Positions 1-8,673 of a DNA stretch of 64,000 nucleotides are shown here, piece after piece (within the stretch, counting starts at the first letter, position 1; every line of letters begins with the position of its first letter). The translations under genes were made by a program, and so were the position numbers. Source of the DNA: Saprospiraceae bacterium (GTDB taxonomy: Bacteria; Bacteroidota; Bacteroidia; Chitinophagales; Saprospiraceae); NCBI GenBank assembly GCA_016715105.1, contig JADKBO010000036.1, forward strand, positions 1 to 64,000, written 5' to 3'. The notes under the pieces were generated by a model, which was given only the letters and a program-made list of their open reading frames with translations, did no database searches and had not been told where the DNA came from.

Positions 1-29
1 CCCTTCGTTATCATTAAAATCATCATGCT

Positions 30-1905
30 ATGAAAAGGTCAATCGTCGTAAGCCTATTAATGTTTTATTTTCTGAGTGGTTATTGTGCTTCGCAAGATTC
101 CGTTCGCACATCTATCAAAAAAGTAACCTTATTTACCAAGGGTGCTCAAATATATCGAACAGGAAAAAATAAAGGTAAAGAAAGGCGTACACACATACAT
201 CGTTGGTGATGTTTGTCCAGACCTTATTGATGGCACTGTGAGGGTGACCTTATCGCAACAAGTGCAAATCATGGGGCTCAATTACAGCTCTAAATTGTCT
301 CCTGATGCAAAAGATTTGACTTCGATAAAAGCGAAAATTGAGGAAATAAATACCATCAATAATCAAAAAGCATTATTGGACCTTGAAAAATCAGCGCTGA
401 AGTATGAGCGAAGTATTTTAGAGAAAAATCAAGAAGTTGCGGGCACAACCAATGGCCTCAATAGTTTGGAATTGATGAAGACCGTGGCTTTTCAGCGGGG
501 AAGAATGGACACCATTTTGAGGACTACTTTTGGCTTGGATCAAAATTTGCAAATGTTGCAAGAAAAAATAGATACCCTCAATAAGCAAATTCAGGAAATC
601 AAACAAAAACCTGTATTATCAAAGGGCGAAATCGCACTTGAATTGCGCAGCGAAATGGCCGCTGAACATGAAATTGAAATTACTTACATTGTAGAAAATG
701 CTGGTTGGTTTGTTTCTTATGATGCCAGAATTAAGGAAGTTGGGGCGCCTGTGAATTTAGTTATGAAAGCCAACATCAGACAATATACCAGAGAAGACTG
801 GAAAGATGTGAAATTGACCTTATCAAATGGATCTCCAAATGAAAATGGTGTTGCCCCAAAGTTATTACCTTTTTATCTGAGTTTTTGGAATGGTTATGTA
901 AAAGACGTGAACTTTGGAAAACCGTCCCCTTTTGCAGGACAAAGGATCAAAGGGAAAGTATATGACCAAAATAACGAACCATTAATTGGGGCAAATATTA
1001 TAGTGATTAATTCCTCGATAGGTACCATTTCAGACGTTGATGGAAATTTTGAATTGATGCTACCTGCTAGCGCAAGCGATATAGAAATATCATATTTAGG
1101 TTTTACCACAGCTCAAGTCAATGTAGACAAGTCTTTTCTGAATATTTTTTTAAAGGAAGATGGTGAAATTCTGGAGGAAATTGTAGTAGCGGGATATGCA
1201 ACAGGGGATGTTGCTGGAGCTTCGGTTGAAAGGAATAAAGCAGAAGACAAAATATTAAAAGACTCCAGAGGTCCGTCAACCTCCTTGGTATACCAACCAA
1301 CTACCGTCCAATATGAAATAGCAGAAATATTGACTGTGACTTCGAGTGGAGAAAATAAGTCTTTTGAAGTGACCCATTTTGATATACCTGCAGATTACAA
1401 TTACCACATTGTTCCAAAGGTTGAAAAAGCAGCTTATCTCAATGCAAAATTGCACGATTGGCGGGACCTCAATTTGTTGGCCGGTGAAAGTAACATCTAT
1501 TTTGAAGGCAGCTTCATTGGTAAGTCCATCATAGAACCTTCGACCTTACTCGATACCATGTCATTGTCATTGGGAAAAGATGCCAGTGTGGTGGTGGATT
1601 ATACGGAGATCAGAGATTTTCATGTGAGGTCAGAATTTAGAAATAAGGAAAGTCAGAAAAAGGAGTTTGAGATTGGTGTCAAAAATTTCAAGAATAAAAC
1701 CGTGCAAGTTTCCATCTTTGATCAATTCCCGATCAGCACTGATAAATCCATAAAAGTAAGTGATCAGAAATACAAAGAGGGTGGGGTATTAAATCCGGAT
1801 ACCCAAATCATAGAATGGAGATATGCCTTGCAACCCGGCCAAACAGAAAAATTGAGAGTGTCTTATCAGGTGGAATATCCGCTGGGCACAAGTTTAAATT
1901 GGTAA
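30..1905 (+). CDS. DUF4139 protein with inserted CarboxypepD_reg-like domain (frameshifted)
   Basis: Probable exported or surface protein of the DUF4140/DUF4139 (MuiA-like) family; no enzymatic role is established. An ATG at 30 opens a signal peptide (MKRSIVVSLLMFYFLSGYCA) and runs into the DUF4140 start (VTLFTKGAQIYRTGK). That frame fails, and the rest reads one frame over from about 170. Removing one A from the A6 run at 164-169 would give a continuous GKIKVKKGVHTYIV, so this is one gene with a 1-nt frameshift. The GTG at 142 is not a credible start. Two coiled-coil stretches follow (about residues 58-97 and 133-156 counted from codon 142). The DUF4139 region is interrupted at about residues 268-352 by a carboxypeptidase-regulatory-like domain that starts IKGKVYDQNNEPLIGANI and ends EEIVVAGY, like the N-terminus of SusC-type receptors. 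No neighbouring gene indicates its role. Confidence 0.8.
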
Positions 1906-1910
1906 GGGAA

Positions 1911-1982
1911 AAGTTCATAAAGTTTGAAAGTTCATAAAGTAGAAAGTTCATAAAGTAGAAAGTTCATAAAGTAGAAAGTTCA
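1911..1982. repeat. 16-17 bp tandem repeat (AAGTTCATAAAGT...)
   Basis: Four full copies and one partial copy of a 16-17 bp unit (AAGTTCATAAAGTAGA or AAGTTCATAAAGTTTGA) start 5 nt after the stop codon of the DUF4139 gene. The same unit recurs downstream of the GH127 gene at 4293-4347. It is non-coding; an origin by slippage is inferred. Confidence 0.85.
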
Positions 1983-2000
1983 GGTGTTGTAAAATATGAA

Positions 2001-2180
2001 GAGACGCAAGGCCTTGCGTCTGTACGGGAATAGAAGGGGCGAAAAACTTTCGCCCGCATATCGCAATGTTGTATTTATGGAGAAACGCAAGGCCTAGCGT
2101 CTGTACGGGAATAGAAGGGGCGAAAAGCTTTCGCCCGTACTTCCCAATATTATAAAATATGGGACGCAAAATTTTGCGTC
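2001..2180. repeat. 80-bp tandem repeat carrying two palindromes per unit
   Basis: Two complete 80-bp units and the start of a third. Each unit begins with a GACGCAAGGCCTTGCGTC-type palindrome (2003-2020 perfect; 2083-2100 diverged; 2163-2180 with an AT-rich centre). The two complete units also hold a second hairpin with GGGCGAAA/TTTCGCCC arms (2037-2055 and 2118-2136). The layout resembles REP/BIME-like elements. The block lies in the 539-bp gap between the DUF4139 and GH127 genes, which has no convincing gene. Confidence 0.75.
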
Positions 2181-2220
2181 TTATTCAATAGGTCATTGGG
2201 ACGTAAAATAGGCCTTTAAA

Positions 2221-2333
2221 CAATGTGATATGTTACTGAAAGCCACGAATTCACGAATTTTTTTTGCCGAAAAATTACAAAAGCTCGCCTCGTGGCTCGA
2301 AGCTCGCAGCCAAATCACGAATGTTATTTAGGA
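2221..2333. repeat. Dispersed intergenic repeat, copy 1
   Basis: About 113 bp containing CCACGAATTCACGA, then GCTCG-rich sequence and CAAATCACGAATGTT. It is closely matched at 4393-4507 in the same orientation. Each copy lies downstream of a 16-bp tandem array and a GCAAAATTTTGCG palindrome. Together they form a composite intergenic element present on both sides of the GH127 gene. Confidence 0.75.
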
Positions 2334-2444
2334 CCACTGACGGCTCATTACTCGATGCCAAAACACTGATCTTATCCTATAATTCCAAATTTATTTCCAA
2401 ATTTGTACCATGTCCTTTTTGGCCATAAACAAAAGACGTATTTT

Positions 2445-4278
2445 ATGAAATTCAAATTACTAGCCATATCCATTTTCGTTTACACTGGCTTATTCAGCCA
2501 GAAATTAGCTATTCAAGAGCAGATAAAACTAAGTCCATTCCCAAATACTTCCGTAACCCTTTCGCCATCGTGGGTCAAACAGAGGGAAGATTTAAATTTG
2601 ACCTACCTAAAATCCTTGGACCCAGAAAGATTGCTACATAATTTCAGACAGAATGCTGGATTGCCATCGACTGCTTTGCCACTGGGAGGGTGGGAAGCGC
2701 CACAAATAGGGTTGAGGGGGCATTTTGTGGGACACTATTTGTCGGCAGTATCAACCATCGTAGAAAAATATTCTGATACAATTCTGGCAAACCGACTAAA
2801 CTACCTGGTGGATGCCTTGTATCAATGTCAGCAAACATTTGGAAATGGATATTTGAGTGCTTTTCCAGAAAAAGAGTTTGAGACATTAGAAACAAAATTG
2901 TGCTGTGTTTGGGCGCCTTATTACACCTACCACAAAATCATGCAAGGATTGTTGGATGTTCACACCGAACTGGAAATAAAAAAAGCATATGAAATTGTGT
3001 TGGGAATGGCCGACTACATTTGCAATTCATGGCAAAATTGGACGAACAAACCATCGACAAAGTACTGTACAGCGCAGGCGCTAATCCGACTAACGAGGCA
3101 GGTGGCATGAATGAAGTATTGTATAATTTATTTTCGATTTCCAACGACCCGAAACATCTGGCATTGGGCAAATTGTTTGACAGGGATTGGTTTGTGGATC
3201 CACTTTCCAGAAATGAAGACATCCTTTCTGGACTTCATTCAAATACGCATTTGGTTCTTGTCAATGGATTTGCGCAGAGATTTCAAATCACCAAAGAGCC
3301 AAAATACCAAGATGCTACAGTCCATTTTTGGGATATGTTGATGAATGATCATGCTTATGCCAATGGATCGAGCAGCGGCCCCCGTCCCAACGCCACCACT
3401 CCTACTTCTCTCAAGGCAGAACACTGGGGAGATCCGGGGCACTTAAATACATTCACCAAAGAAATTGCTGAATCTTGTGTGTCACACAACACACAAAAAC
3501 TAACATCGACCTTATTGTCTTGGACAGGTGAGGCCAAATATGCGGAATCGTATATGAATACCTTTTACAACGCTGTATTGGCTGCTCAAAATCATAGAAC
3601 TGGCCATGTGGTCTACCATTTACCACTGGGATCACCCCGCAAAAAAATATTTTTAAAGGAAGATGATTTTCGTTGTTGTAACGGCTCGAGCATTGACGCC
3701 TATGCCGCGCTCAATGCAGGAATCTACTACCACAATGACACTGCATTATTCGTCAATTTATTTGTGCCTTCCGAGGTAAATTGGGATGATAAAGGTATGG
3801 TTTTGCAACAAACAGGAAATTTCCTAACCAATAAAACAGTCGAATATCATATTTCATCCAAAAAGGAATCGATCTTTTCGATAAACACCCTCATTCCATC
3901 ATGGGTGGATCGGGTAACGGTTTACATCAATGGTCAAAAGAAAACACAAAATATCTCCCCAAACATTCTTGTCTTTTACGTCGAAAATGGAAACAACACG
4001 ACTCAAAAATTGAATTTGAATATGGGTTCCGCATACAAAACCTAGCAAATGACAAAAACATTATTGCAGTGTTTTATGGTCCCACACTATTAGCATTTGA
4101 AACAAGTGATGAATTAATGCTCAAAGGAGATCCCCAAACCATCTTAAATGGACTTTCCAAAAATGATGACAATTTGACTTACCAATTAAAAAATGGTGGA
4201 AGGAATTATACCCTGAGGCCTTTGTATGAAATTGATGTTGAATCTTATGGGGTTTATGCGACAATAAGGAATTATTAA
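2445..4278 (+). pseudogene. GH127 beta-L-arabinofuranosidase family protein (two frameshifts)
   Basis: Glycoside hydrolase family 127 (DUF1680), expected to release terminal beta-L-arabinofuranose. The ATG at 2445 starts a signal peptide (MKFKLLAISIFVYTGLFSQ). Family hallmarks follow: LDPERLLHNFRQNAGLP, GGWE and GHFVGHYLSA. The reading frame shifts near 3024-3035, where it resumes as MAKLDEQTIDKVLYS and later NPTNEAGGMNEVLY, and again near 4015-4030, where it resumes as FRIQNLANDKN and then VFYGPTLLAFE. The middle segment keeps the C-C-N motif region (FRCCNGSS), part of the zinc/catalytic centre in GH127. No large part is missing (about 610 codons), so two sequencing errors are as plausible as gene decay. 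The enzyme would fit with the GH51 and araBAD genes further along. Confidence 0.8.
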
Positions 4279-4292
4279 TGGGGAAGTTTGTA

Positions 4293-4347
4293 AAGTTCAT
4301 AAAGTTTGAAAGTTCATAAAGTAGAAAGTTCATAAAGTTTGAAAGTC
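4293..4347. repeat. 16-17 bp tandem repeat, second locus
   Basis: Three to four copies of the AAGTTCATAAAGT-type unit, starting 14 nt after the GH127 stop codon. They match the array at 1911-1982. Confidence 0.8.
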
Positions 4348-4392
4348 TATTGAAAAGAAGGATGTAGAGGAGCAAAATTTTGCGCCTTTAAC

Positions 4393-4507
4393 CAATGTGA
4401 TGTGTTTACTGATAACCACGAATTCACGATTTTTTAGCCGAAAAAGTAAAAGGCTCGCAGCTCGTGGCTCGATGCTTGCAGCCAAATCACGAATGTTGTT
4501 TAGTACC
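4393..4507. repeat. Dispersed intergenic repeat, copy 2
   Basis: Direct-orientation copy of 2221-2333, sharing CAATGTGAT, CCACGAATTCACGA, GCTCGCAGC and CAAATCACGAATGTT. It is preceded by a GCAAAATTTTGCG palindrome at about 4372-4384, in the same order as in copy 1. Confidence 0.75.
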
Positions 4508-4514
4508 GCCGAAC

Positions 4515-4547
4515 AACTGACAGCTGACAACTGACAGCTGACAACTG
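4515..4547. repeat. 14-bp direct repeat (CTGACAGCTGACAA)
   Basis: Two complete units and a partial unit of CTGACAGCTGACAA, abutting the 3' end of the minus-strand AIM24 gene. Each unit contains a CAGCTG palindrome. Function unknown. Confidence 0.7.
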
Positions 4548-4549
4548 TT

Positions 4550-5218
4550 TTACCCTTTCTGAGGCCTAAACGGATTAGCCCAACTAATCAAAGGTCTCAC
4601 CTTTTTAGTTTGAATCCAAACAGTGCCCTTACCTGAAAATTTAGCAACAAGTCCTTCACCAGATAAAAATAGAGATTTATAACCACCAATACTTTTGATC
4701 TCGTAAGAAAGGCCACCCGTGAAAGCTACAATATTGCCAGTGTCCACTATATAACCATCCTCAACATCGATCGCAATGATGCCGCCATAACTATTCAAAA
4801 AAAGGTCACCTTCTCCACTGCATTTGATGAGGAAAAGTCCCTCACCACTGAAAAAAGTTTTAGTAAGTCCTTGGAATTTTGACTCGATGTTGATGCCCAT
4901 GCCGCTTGCTACAAAAGCTGAGTTCTGCAAAAAATATTCCTCTCCAGGTTTGACTTCAAGATGGATGAAATCTCCTGGAGCAGAAGGGGCAATGCCTATT
5001 TTGCCGCTACCAGCTTTGGAAGTAAATTCATTGATAAAGATAGATTCGCCCGTCAACAAACGACTCAAACCACCTTTGAACTTGGTTTTCATTTCGATGT
5101 TGGTATCCATGGTTGCCATGGCCGAAGCTTCCACCTTCAAAGTTTTTCCTTCAGGAATGATGACTTCTGCATAAGCATAATCTGGGGCACCTATTATTTC
5201 AAAAGCAAATTCGCTCAT
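4550..5218 (-). CDS. AIM24 family protein (paralogue 3)
   Basis: 222-residue member of the AIM24/TIGR00266 family (PF01987), a beta-rich fold with no established bacterial activity. It has no signal peptide or membrane segment, so it is probably cytoplasmic. Family features seen are an N-terminal YAYAEVIIPEGKTLKVEASA strand pair, FINEFTSKAGSGKIGIAP in the middle, and IVDTGNIVAFTGGLSYEIK followed by GEGLVAKFSGKGTVWIQTK near the C-terminus. It is the last gene of a minus-strand cluster and starts 30 nt after the previous AIM24 gene. The cluster is M48 protease followed by three AIM24 paralogues, probably one operon. Confidence 0.9.
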   Translation of the reverse strand: MSEFAFEIIGAPDYAYAEVIIPEGKTLKVEASAMATMDTNIEMKTKFKGGLSRLLTGESIFINEFTSKAGSGKIGIAPSAPGDFIHLEVKPGEEYFLQNSAFVASGMGINIESKFQGLTKTFFSGEGLFLIKCSGEGDLFLNSYGGIIAIDVEDGYIVDTGNIVAFTGGLSYEIKSIGGYKSLFLSGEGLVAKFSGKGTVWIQTKKVRPLISWANPFRPQKG

Positions 5219-5248
5219 TTTTCTATTTTTTGATGTTGATTGGGGAAA

Positions 5249-5929
5249 TTATTTGATTGCTTTGAGAAAAGGTGCAACACTGTATCCCCAAGCATTTGAA
5301 GAATGTGATTGACACCAAATACGACCTCTACCATTGAATTTACAAACGATGCCTTCACCACCTAAAATGGAAGATATCCAACTGCTTCCTGCTTTAGAAA
5401 GTGTGAAGCTAAGCCCTTCTTCATAAGCAACTATGTGACCGGTATCTACAATGTATTCGCCATCAATATCAATAGGATAAATCACCCCAAATGCATTGAT
5501 TATGGCCTGGCCATGACCTGTCAGTTCTATCCAAAACAAGGTTTCTCCTGAAAGTAAATTTTTTGCTCCCTGCCAAACGGTATTGAGATGCACTCCATCT
5601 GAAGAAGCTACATAAGAGCCTCCTTGTACCAAAATTTTGTTGCCTGTCATTTCAAAAACATGCATATCACCTGGAAGAGTGGTTCCAAGATAAATGGTAG
5701 CATTCGTTGGAGAAACAAAGTGATTGAGGAATAAACTCTCAGATGCCAACATCCTTTTGAGTCCAGCTAAAACACCACCACTGCCTTGCTTTTGCCTGGT
5801 AGTAGTCGTTACTTGAAATTGAGGAGACATGGCTACCATGGCACCTCCTTCTGCTGTGATGGATTCACCCGCAGCCAAATCCACTTTGGCAACCGTTGAT
5901 CCTGGTCTTTGTTGTATTTCTATATTCAT
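5249..5929 (-). CDS. AIM24 family protein (paralogue 2)
   Basis: 226-residue AIM24/TIGR00266 protein with the same plan as its neighbours: ESITAEGGAMVAMSPQ near the N-terminus, LFLNHFVSPTNATIYLGT in the middle, IVDTGHIVAYEEGLSFTL and then GEGIVCKFNGRGRIWCQS near the end. It is 13 nt from the upstream AIM24 gene and 30 nt from the downstream one, so co-transcription is likely. It has diverged clearly from its neighbours, which suggests an older tandem duplication with separate roles. The biochemical role is unknown. Confidence 0.9.
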   Translation of the reverse strand: MNIEIQQRPGSTVAKVDLAAGESITAEGGAMVAMSPQFQVTTTTRQKQGSGGVLAGLKRMLASESLFLNHFVSPTNATIYLGTTLPGDMHVFEMTGNKILVQGGSYVASSDGVHLNTVWQGAKNLLSGETLFWIELTGHGQAIINAFGVIYPIDIDGEYIVDTGHIVAYEEGLSFTLSKAGSSWISSILGGEGIVCKFNGRGRIWCQSHSSNAWGYSVAPFLKAIK

Positions 5930-5942
5930 CTTGGGTCAATTA

Positions 5943-6602
5943 TTAGAAAAAACGATTAATAAATCTGGCAAGTCCACCCAGACTGCGCGTCTGAACCCAG
6001 ATCTTACCATCACCTTCCATTCTTAAAACAACACCTTCACCGCTGGTAACACTGGAGATAATTCCACCTGCCAGTTGAAGTTTGAGGTTGATTTGTGGTT
6101 CGTAGGCAACTAAGTGTCCAGAATCCACGATCATTTCTCCTTTTACCTCTCGCTCAAAAACTTGGCCATAAGCTCCGAAAATAACCTTGCCTCTTCCTGA
6201 AACTTTTACTTTGAAAAGACCTTCCCTTGCAAGAAATGAAGGAATTCCAGCAAACTTCAATCCGAGATTTACACTTTCCTCGCAGGCAATAAATGCAGTG
6301 GGTTGTAAATAAAGTGTTTCATTGTTGAGTTCCTTCAGAACCATGGTACCAGGTGTAGGTTGGGTCAATGTCATACTTTGAATATCCCTGCTGCCATTGA
6401 TGAAATGATTGATGAAAAGTGACTCACCACCTAAAAATTTTCTCAATAAACCGGGAATAAAACCACCATTTAATTTGGCTTGTAATTCCAGGGCTGGTGA
6501 CATGGTTGACATTGCGCCAGATTCCGTGATGATCTTTTCGCCTGGGTCTAGTTCAATGGTTGCATAACCAAAAGAAGGCTGGCCTTGGATGTTAATCTTC
6601 AT
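5943..6602 (-). CDS. AIM24 family protein (paralogue 1)
   Basis: 219-residue AIM24/TIGR00266 protein. Diagnostic segments are GEKIITESGAMSTMSP, SLFINHFINGSRDIQSMTL, IVDSGHLVAYEPQINLKLQ and GEGVVLRMEGDGKIWVQTR. Its ATG lies inside the last codons of the upstream M48 protease gene (11-nt overlap), which suggests translational coupling. It has no signal peptide. The partnership with a membrane-anchored protease is the main clue to its role and remains an inference. Confidence 0.9.
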   Translation of the reverse strand: MKINIQGQPSFGYATIELDPGEKIITESGAMSTMSPALELQAKLNGGFIPGLLRKFLGGESLFINHFINGSRDIQSMTLTQPTPGTMVLKELNNETLYLQPTAFIACEESVNLGLKFAGIPSFLAREGLFKVKVSGRGKVIFGAYGQVFEREVKGEMIVDSGHLVAYEPQINLKLQLAGGIISSVTSGEGVVLRMEGDGKIWVQTRSLGGLARFINRFF

Positions 6603-7697
6603 TTTGTTTAGTTTCTTGTGACTGTGAAATTAATGTTTTAAAGATTAGGTAGTCGCTTTGTGGAGCATATTTTTTACTATCCAAGTCTTCAATTAATTTT
6701 TCGATATTTTGTATCCTATTTGTTGTAACAGGGTGGGTGCTCAAAAACTGAGGAATAAGCTTAGTTGGGCCCTCTTCTTTTTCCAAAATTTTGAAGAAAT
6801 CTATCATGCCTGAGGGGTCAATCCCAGCTTTATCTAAATAAGTAACTCCCACGGCGTCCGCTTCACTTTCAAAATCTCTACTGTAAGTCAAGCTTTCCAA
6901 TTTGGCTGTTGTTGAAAATAAGATATCTGTAAGCGCACCGCCATCACCCAAAAGGAAACTAAAGAGTGTGGTCCAACCATAGGATGAAATGATACCTCTG
7001 GCAAAATGTTTTTTACTGACGTGTGCCATTTCATGACCAGCAACTCCCAAGATTTCCTCCCATTTTGTTGCAGCTTCAAGTAATCCCTTATTGAAAACCA
7101 AATAACCTCCCGGCACCGCAAATGCATTAATAGACTCATCTTCGGCAATGAAAATTTGGTAAGGAATGGTTTCTAATTTTAAGAGTGGGCCCAGTTTTTC
7201 CCTTAATACTCGCACGGCTTCACTAGTAGAGTCAATTTCCTGGGTGAGTGTCAATTGAGACATAAAGGTAGAGCCAATTTTTTGTTCGATTGAAAACGGG
7301 ACCGTATTTGCGATACTTGAAACTATATTAGCCTTGTAATAAAAAAGCAAACCTATAAATGCTACAAAAAGCAGGGCCGTAGTACCCAATGCAATTTTGG
7401 CATTCGTCTTTTGCTTGAAAATGGTAGCAGCTTGTTTTTGAATTTTCTGATTTTGTAAGGCTGATTCTTTTAGAAAGGTTATGTCTGTGGTGCTGAATTT
7501 GAAATCGACATATGGAGAAGTAATGAAAATCTGGCGTCCTGCAGTTCCACCTCCTTCAATTTTGACAGAAAGTGTAGGCATTGAAAGTGAAGTATCATTT
7601 TTTGAAAATGAATATTTCCTTGTTGCACATAAATTTCTCCAGATTCTCTTCCCTCATCAAATAGTGAGTGGTAGGCGATTGCTTTGTATCTATTCAA
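6592..7697 (-). CDS. M48 family membrane metalloprotease (frameshift near the N-terminus)
   Basis: Zinc metallopeptidase of family M48. A single membrane segment (ALGTTALLFVAFIGLLFYY) precedes the catalytic domain, which has the zinc motif HEMAH in GVAGHEMAHVSKKHFARGI and the downstream metal-ligand glutamate region SRDFESEADAVG. The long frame begins at 7581, but the family N-terminus (AIAYHSLFDEGRESGEIYVQ) lies in another frame from 7697 to about 7610. Adding one base in the TTTTCAAAAAA stretch (7608-7619) joins them as NIHFSKNDTSLSMPTLSVK. The start appears to be TTG at 7697, since no ATG is available before the upstream stop. It is the first gene of a four-gene operon with three AIM24 genes and overlaps the next one by 11 nt. 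Confidence 0.8.
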
Positions 7698-8103
7698 ATT
7701 TCTTATATTTAAAATGCAAAGCTAAGATAGGTGATTTTTTTGCGCTAGATTTTGCAACATTCGAAATTTAAATAAAAAAAATCTAAATTTGTGTTGAAAG
7801 ATTAGAAGTTTTACCCTATTTAAAACAATACCCTATGGGCAATTATGATCCTAAAATTCATCACCGCCGCACATTGCGCCTGAAAGGCTATGATTATGCG
7901 AACGAAGGTTTATATTTCATCACCATTTGTTGCCACAATAGAGCCCATTTATTTGGCCAAGTGGTTGGCGGGGAAATGATTTTAAACCAATATGGAATGA
8001 TCACAGCCAATGAATGGTTAAATACCCCCATTATTCGCCCAAATATTGAATTGGGTGAATTTGTAATAATGCCAAATCACATCACGGCATCATTAAAATA
8101 ACC

Positions 8104-8373
8104 CGTAGGGACGAATCGTAAATCGTCCAAAGGCGTTAATGATTGTTTAAATCCAATCGAATCGCATTCGTCCAAAGGCGTTAATGATTGTTTAAATCCA
8201 ACCGAATCGCATTTGTCCAAATGGGGTAATGATCATTTAAAACAAACGGAATCGCATTTGTCCCAAACGCAAATTGAAAATTCAAACCCAACCCAATCAC
8301 ATTCGGCTAAAATAATATCGGGTTCAACCGATTTACAAAAACGCCATGAGGTCGAATTCCATTCGCCCCTACG
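8104..8373. repeat. Inverted repeat arms bounding the RAYT linker
   Basis: Arm CGTAGGGACGAAT (8104-8116) and arm ATTCGCCCCTACG (8361-8373) are inverted repeats matching at 12 of 13 positions. They enclose the 45-bp tandem array. The left arm is part of a small palindrome of its own (GGACGA...TCGTCC). Confidence 0.65.
8123..8302. repeat. 45-bp tandem repeat inside the RAYT gene (15-codon unit)
   Basis: Four consecutive 45-bp units starting at 8123, 8168, 8213 and 8258. The first two are nearly identical; the third and fourth are progressively diverged. The unit length is a multiple of three and the repeats read in the RAYT frame as SSKGVNDCLNPTESH-like 15-mers. They fill the variable linker between the HUH region and the C-terminal domain. 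Confidence 0.85.
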
Positions 8374-8560
8374 AGGAACATCTAACACAGTTGGTGCAAT
8401 TGTACGTGGATTTAAATCATCAGTTTCACGGCAATTGAATTTAATAAATATTGGATGTATTATTTGGCAACGAAATTACTACGAAACAATTATCAGGGAT
8501 CAAATTACTTTTCAGAGAATTACACAATATATCATTGATAATCCTGTAAAATGGCAAGAA

Positions 8561-8643
8561 GTCTAGGTCTCTATTGAAATCATCCTCCAATTTAGCCTTG
8601 TGTAATAATTCTGCTTCCAATGTTGCAGTGTGAAGTTTCATGA
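8561..8643 (-). repeat. 83-bp duplicated fragment of the Rpn gene
   Basis: Direct repeat of 8848-8930 with only two mismatches. It encodes, on the minus strand, the MKLHTATLEAELLHKAKLED segment of the adjacent Rpn protein followed by a few more residues, but it is detached from any complete gene. It abuts the 3' end of the RAYT reading frame and provides its stop codon. Confidence 0.85.
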
Positions 8644-8673
8644 GAAGTTAAAGTTGATGATTTAATTATTAAT

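Larger units (their letters stand above)
7835..8566 (+). pseudogene. REP-associated tyrosine transposase (RAYT, IS200/IS605-like Y1), inactivated
   Basis: Family member of the RAYT/TnpA-REP single-strand transposases. The N-terminal part (HHRRTLRLKGYDYANEGLYF, ITICCHNRAHLFG) runs up to MPNHITASLK and a TAA at 8099. The family motif here is MPNHIHG, so one base is missing after CACAT at about 8082, which destroys the HUH metal-binding motif in frame. A second indel before 8102 restores the frame, giving PVGTNRKSS. The C-terminal family part (VGAIVRGFKSSVSRQLN and then WQRNYYETIIRD, YIIDNPVKW) is intact and in the same frame as the N-terminus. Between the two parts sits a 45-bp tandem repeat. 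The stop codon TAG at 8564 is supplied by an adjoining duplicated piece of the Rpn gene. Probably a dead element. Confidence 0.8.

Noticed and set aside
942..1200. Fragment of a TonB-dependent receptor fused by misassembly
   Set aside because: The frame is continuous on both sides with DUF4139 sequence and no plug or barrel segments follow.
142..1905. DUF4139 gene starting at GTG 142
   Set aside because: A signal peptide and the DUF4140 start lie upstream in another frame, joined by a single-base change at an A6 run.
1948..2169. Minus-strand protein of about 73 residues
   Set aside because: It is read entirely through the 80-bp tandem repeat and palindromes and matches no family.
8123..8302. 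CRISPR or minisatellite independent of a gene
   Set aside because: The whole 45-bp unit repeats without unique spacers, the unit is a multiple of three, and it reads in frame with both halves of the RAYT.
8213..8566. Separate gene for a 117-residue protein
   Set aside because: Its C-terminal half is the RAYT C-terminal domain in the same frame as the upstream part; it is a fragment of the broken transposase.
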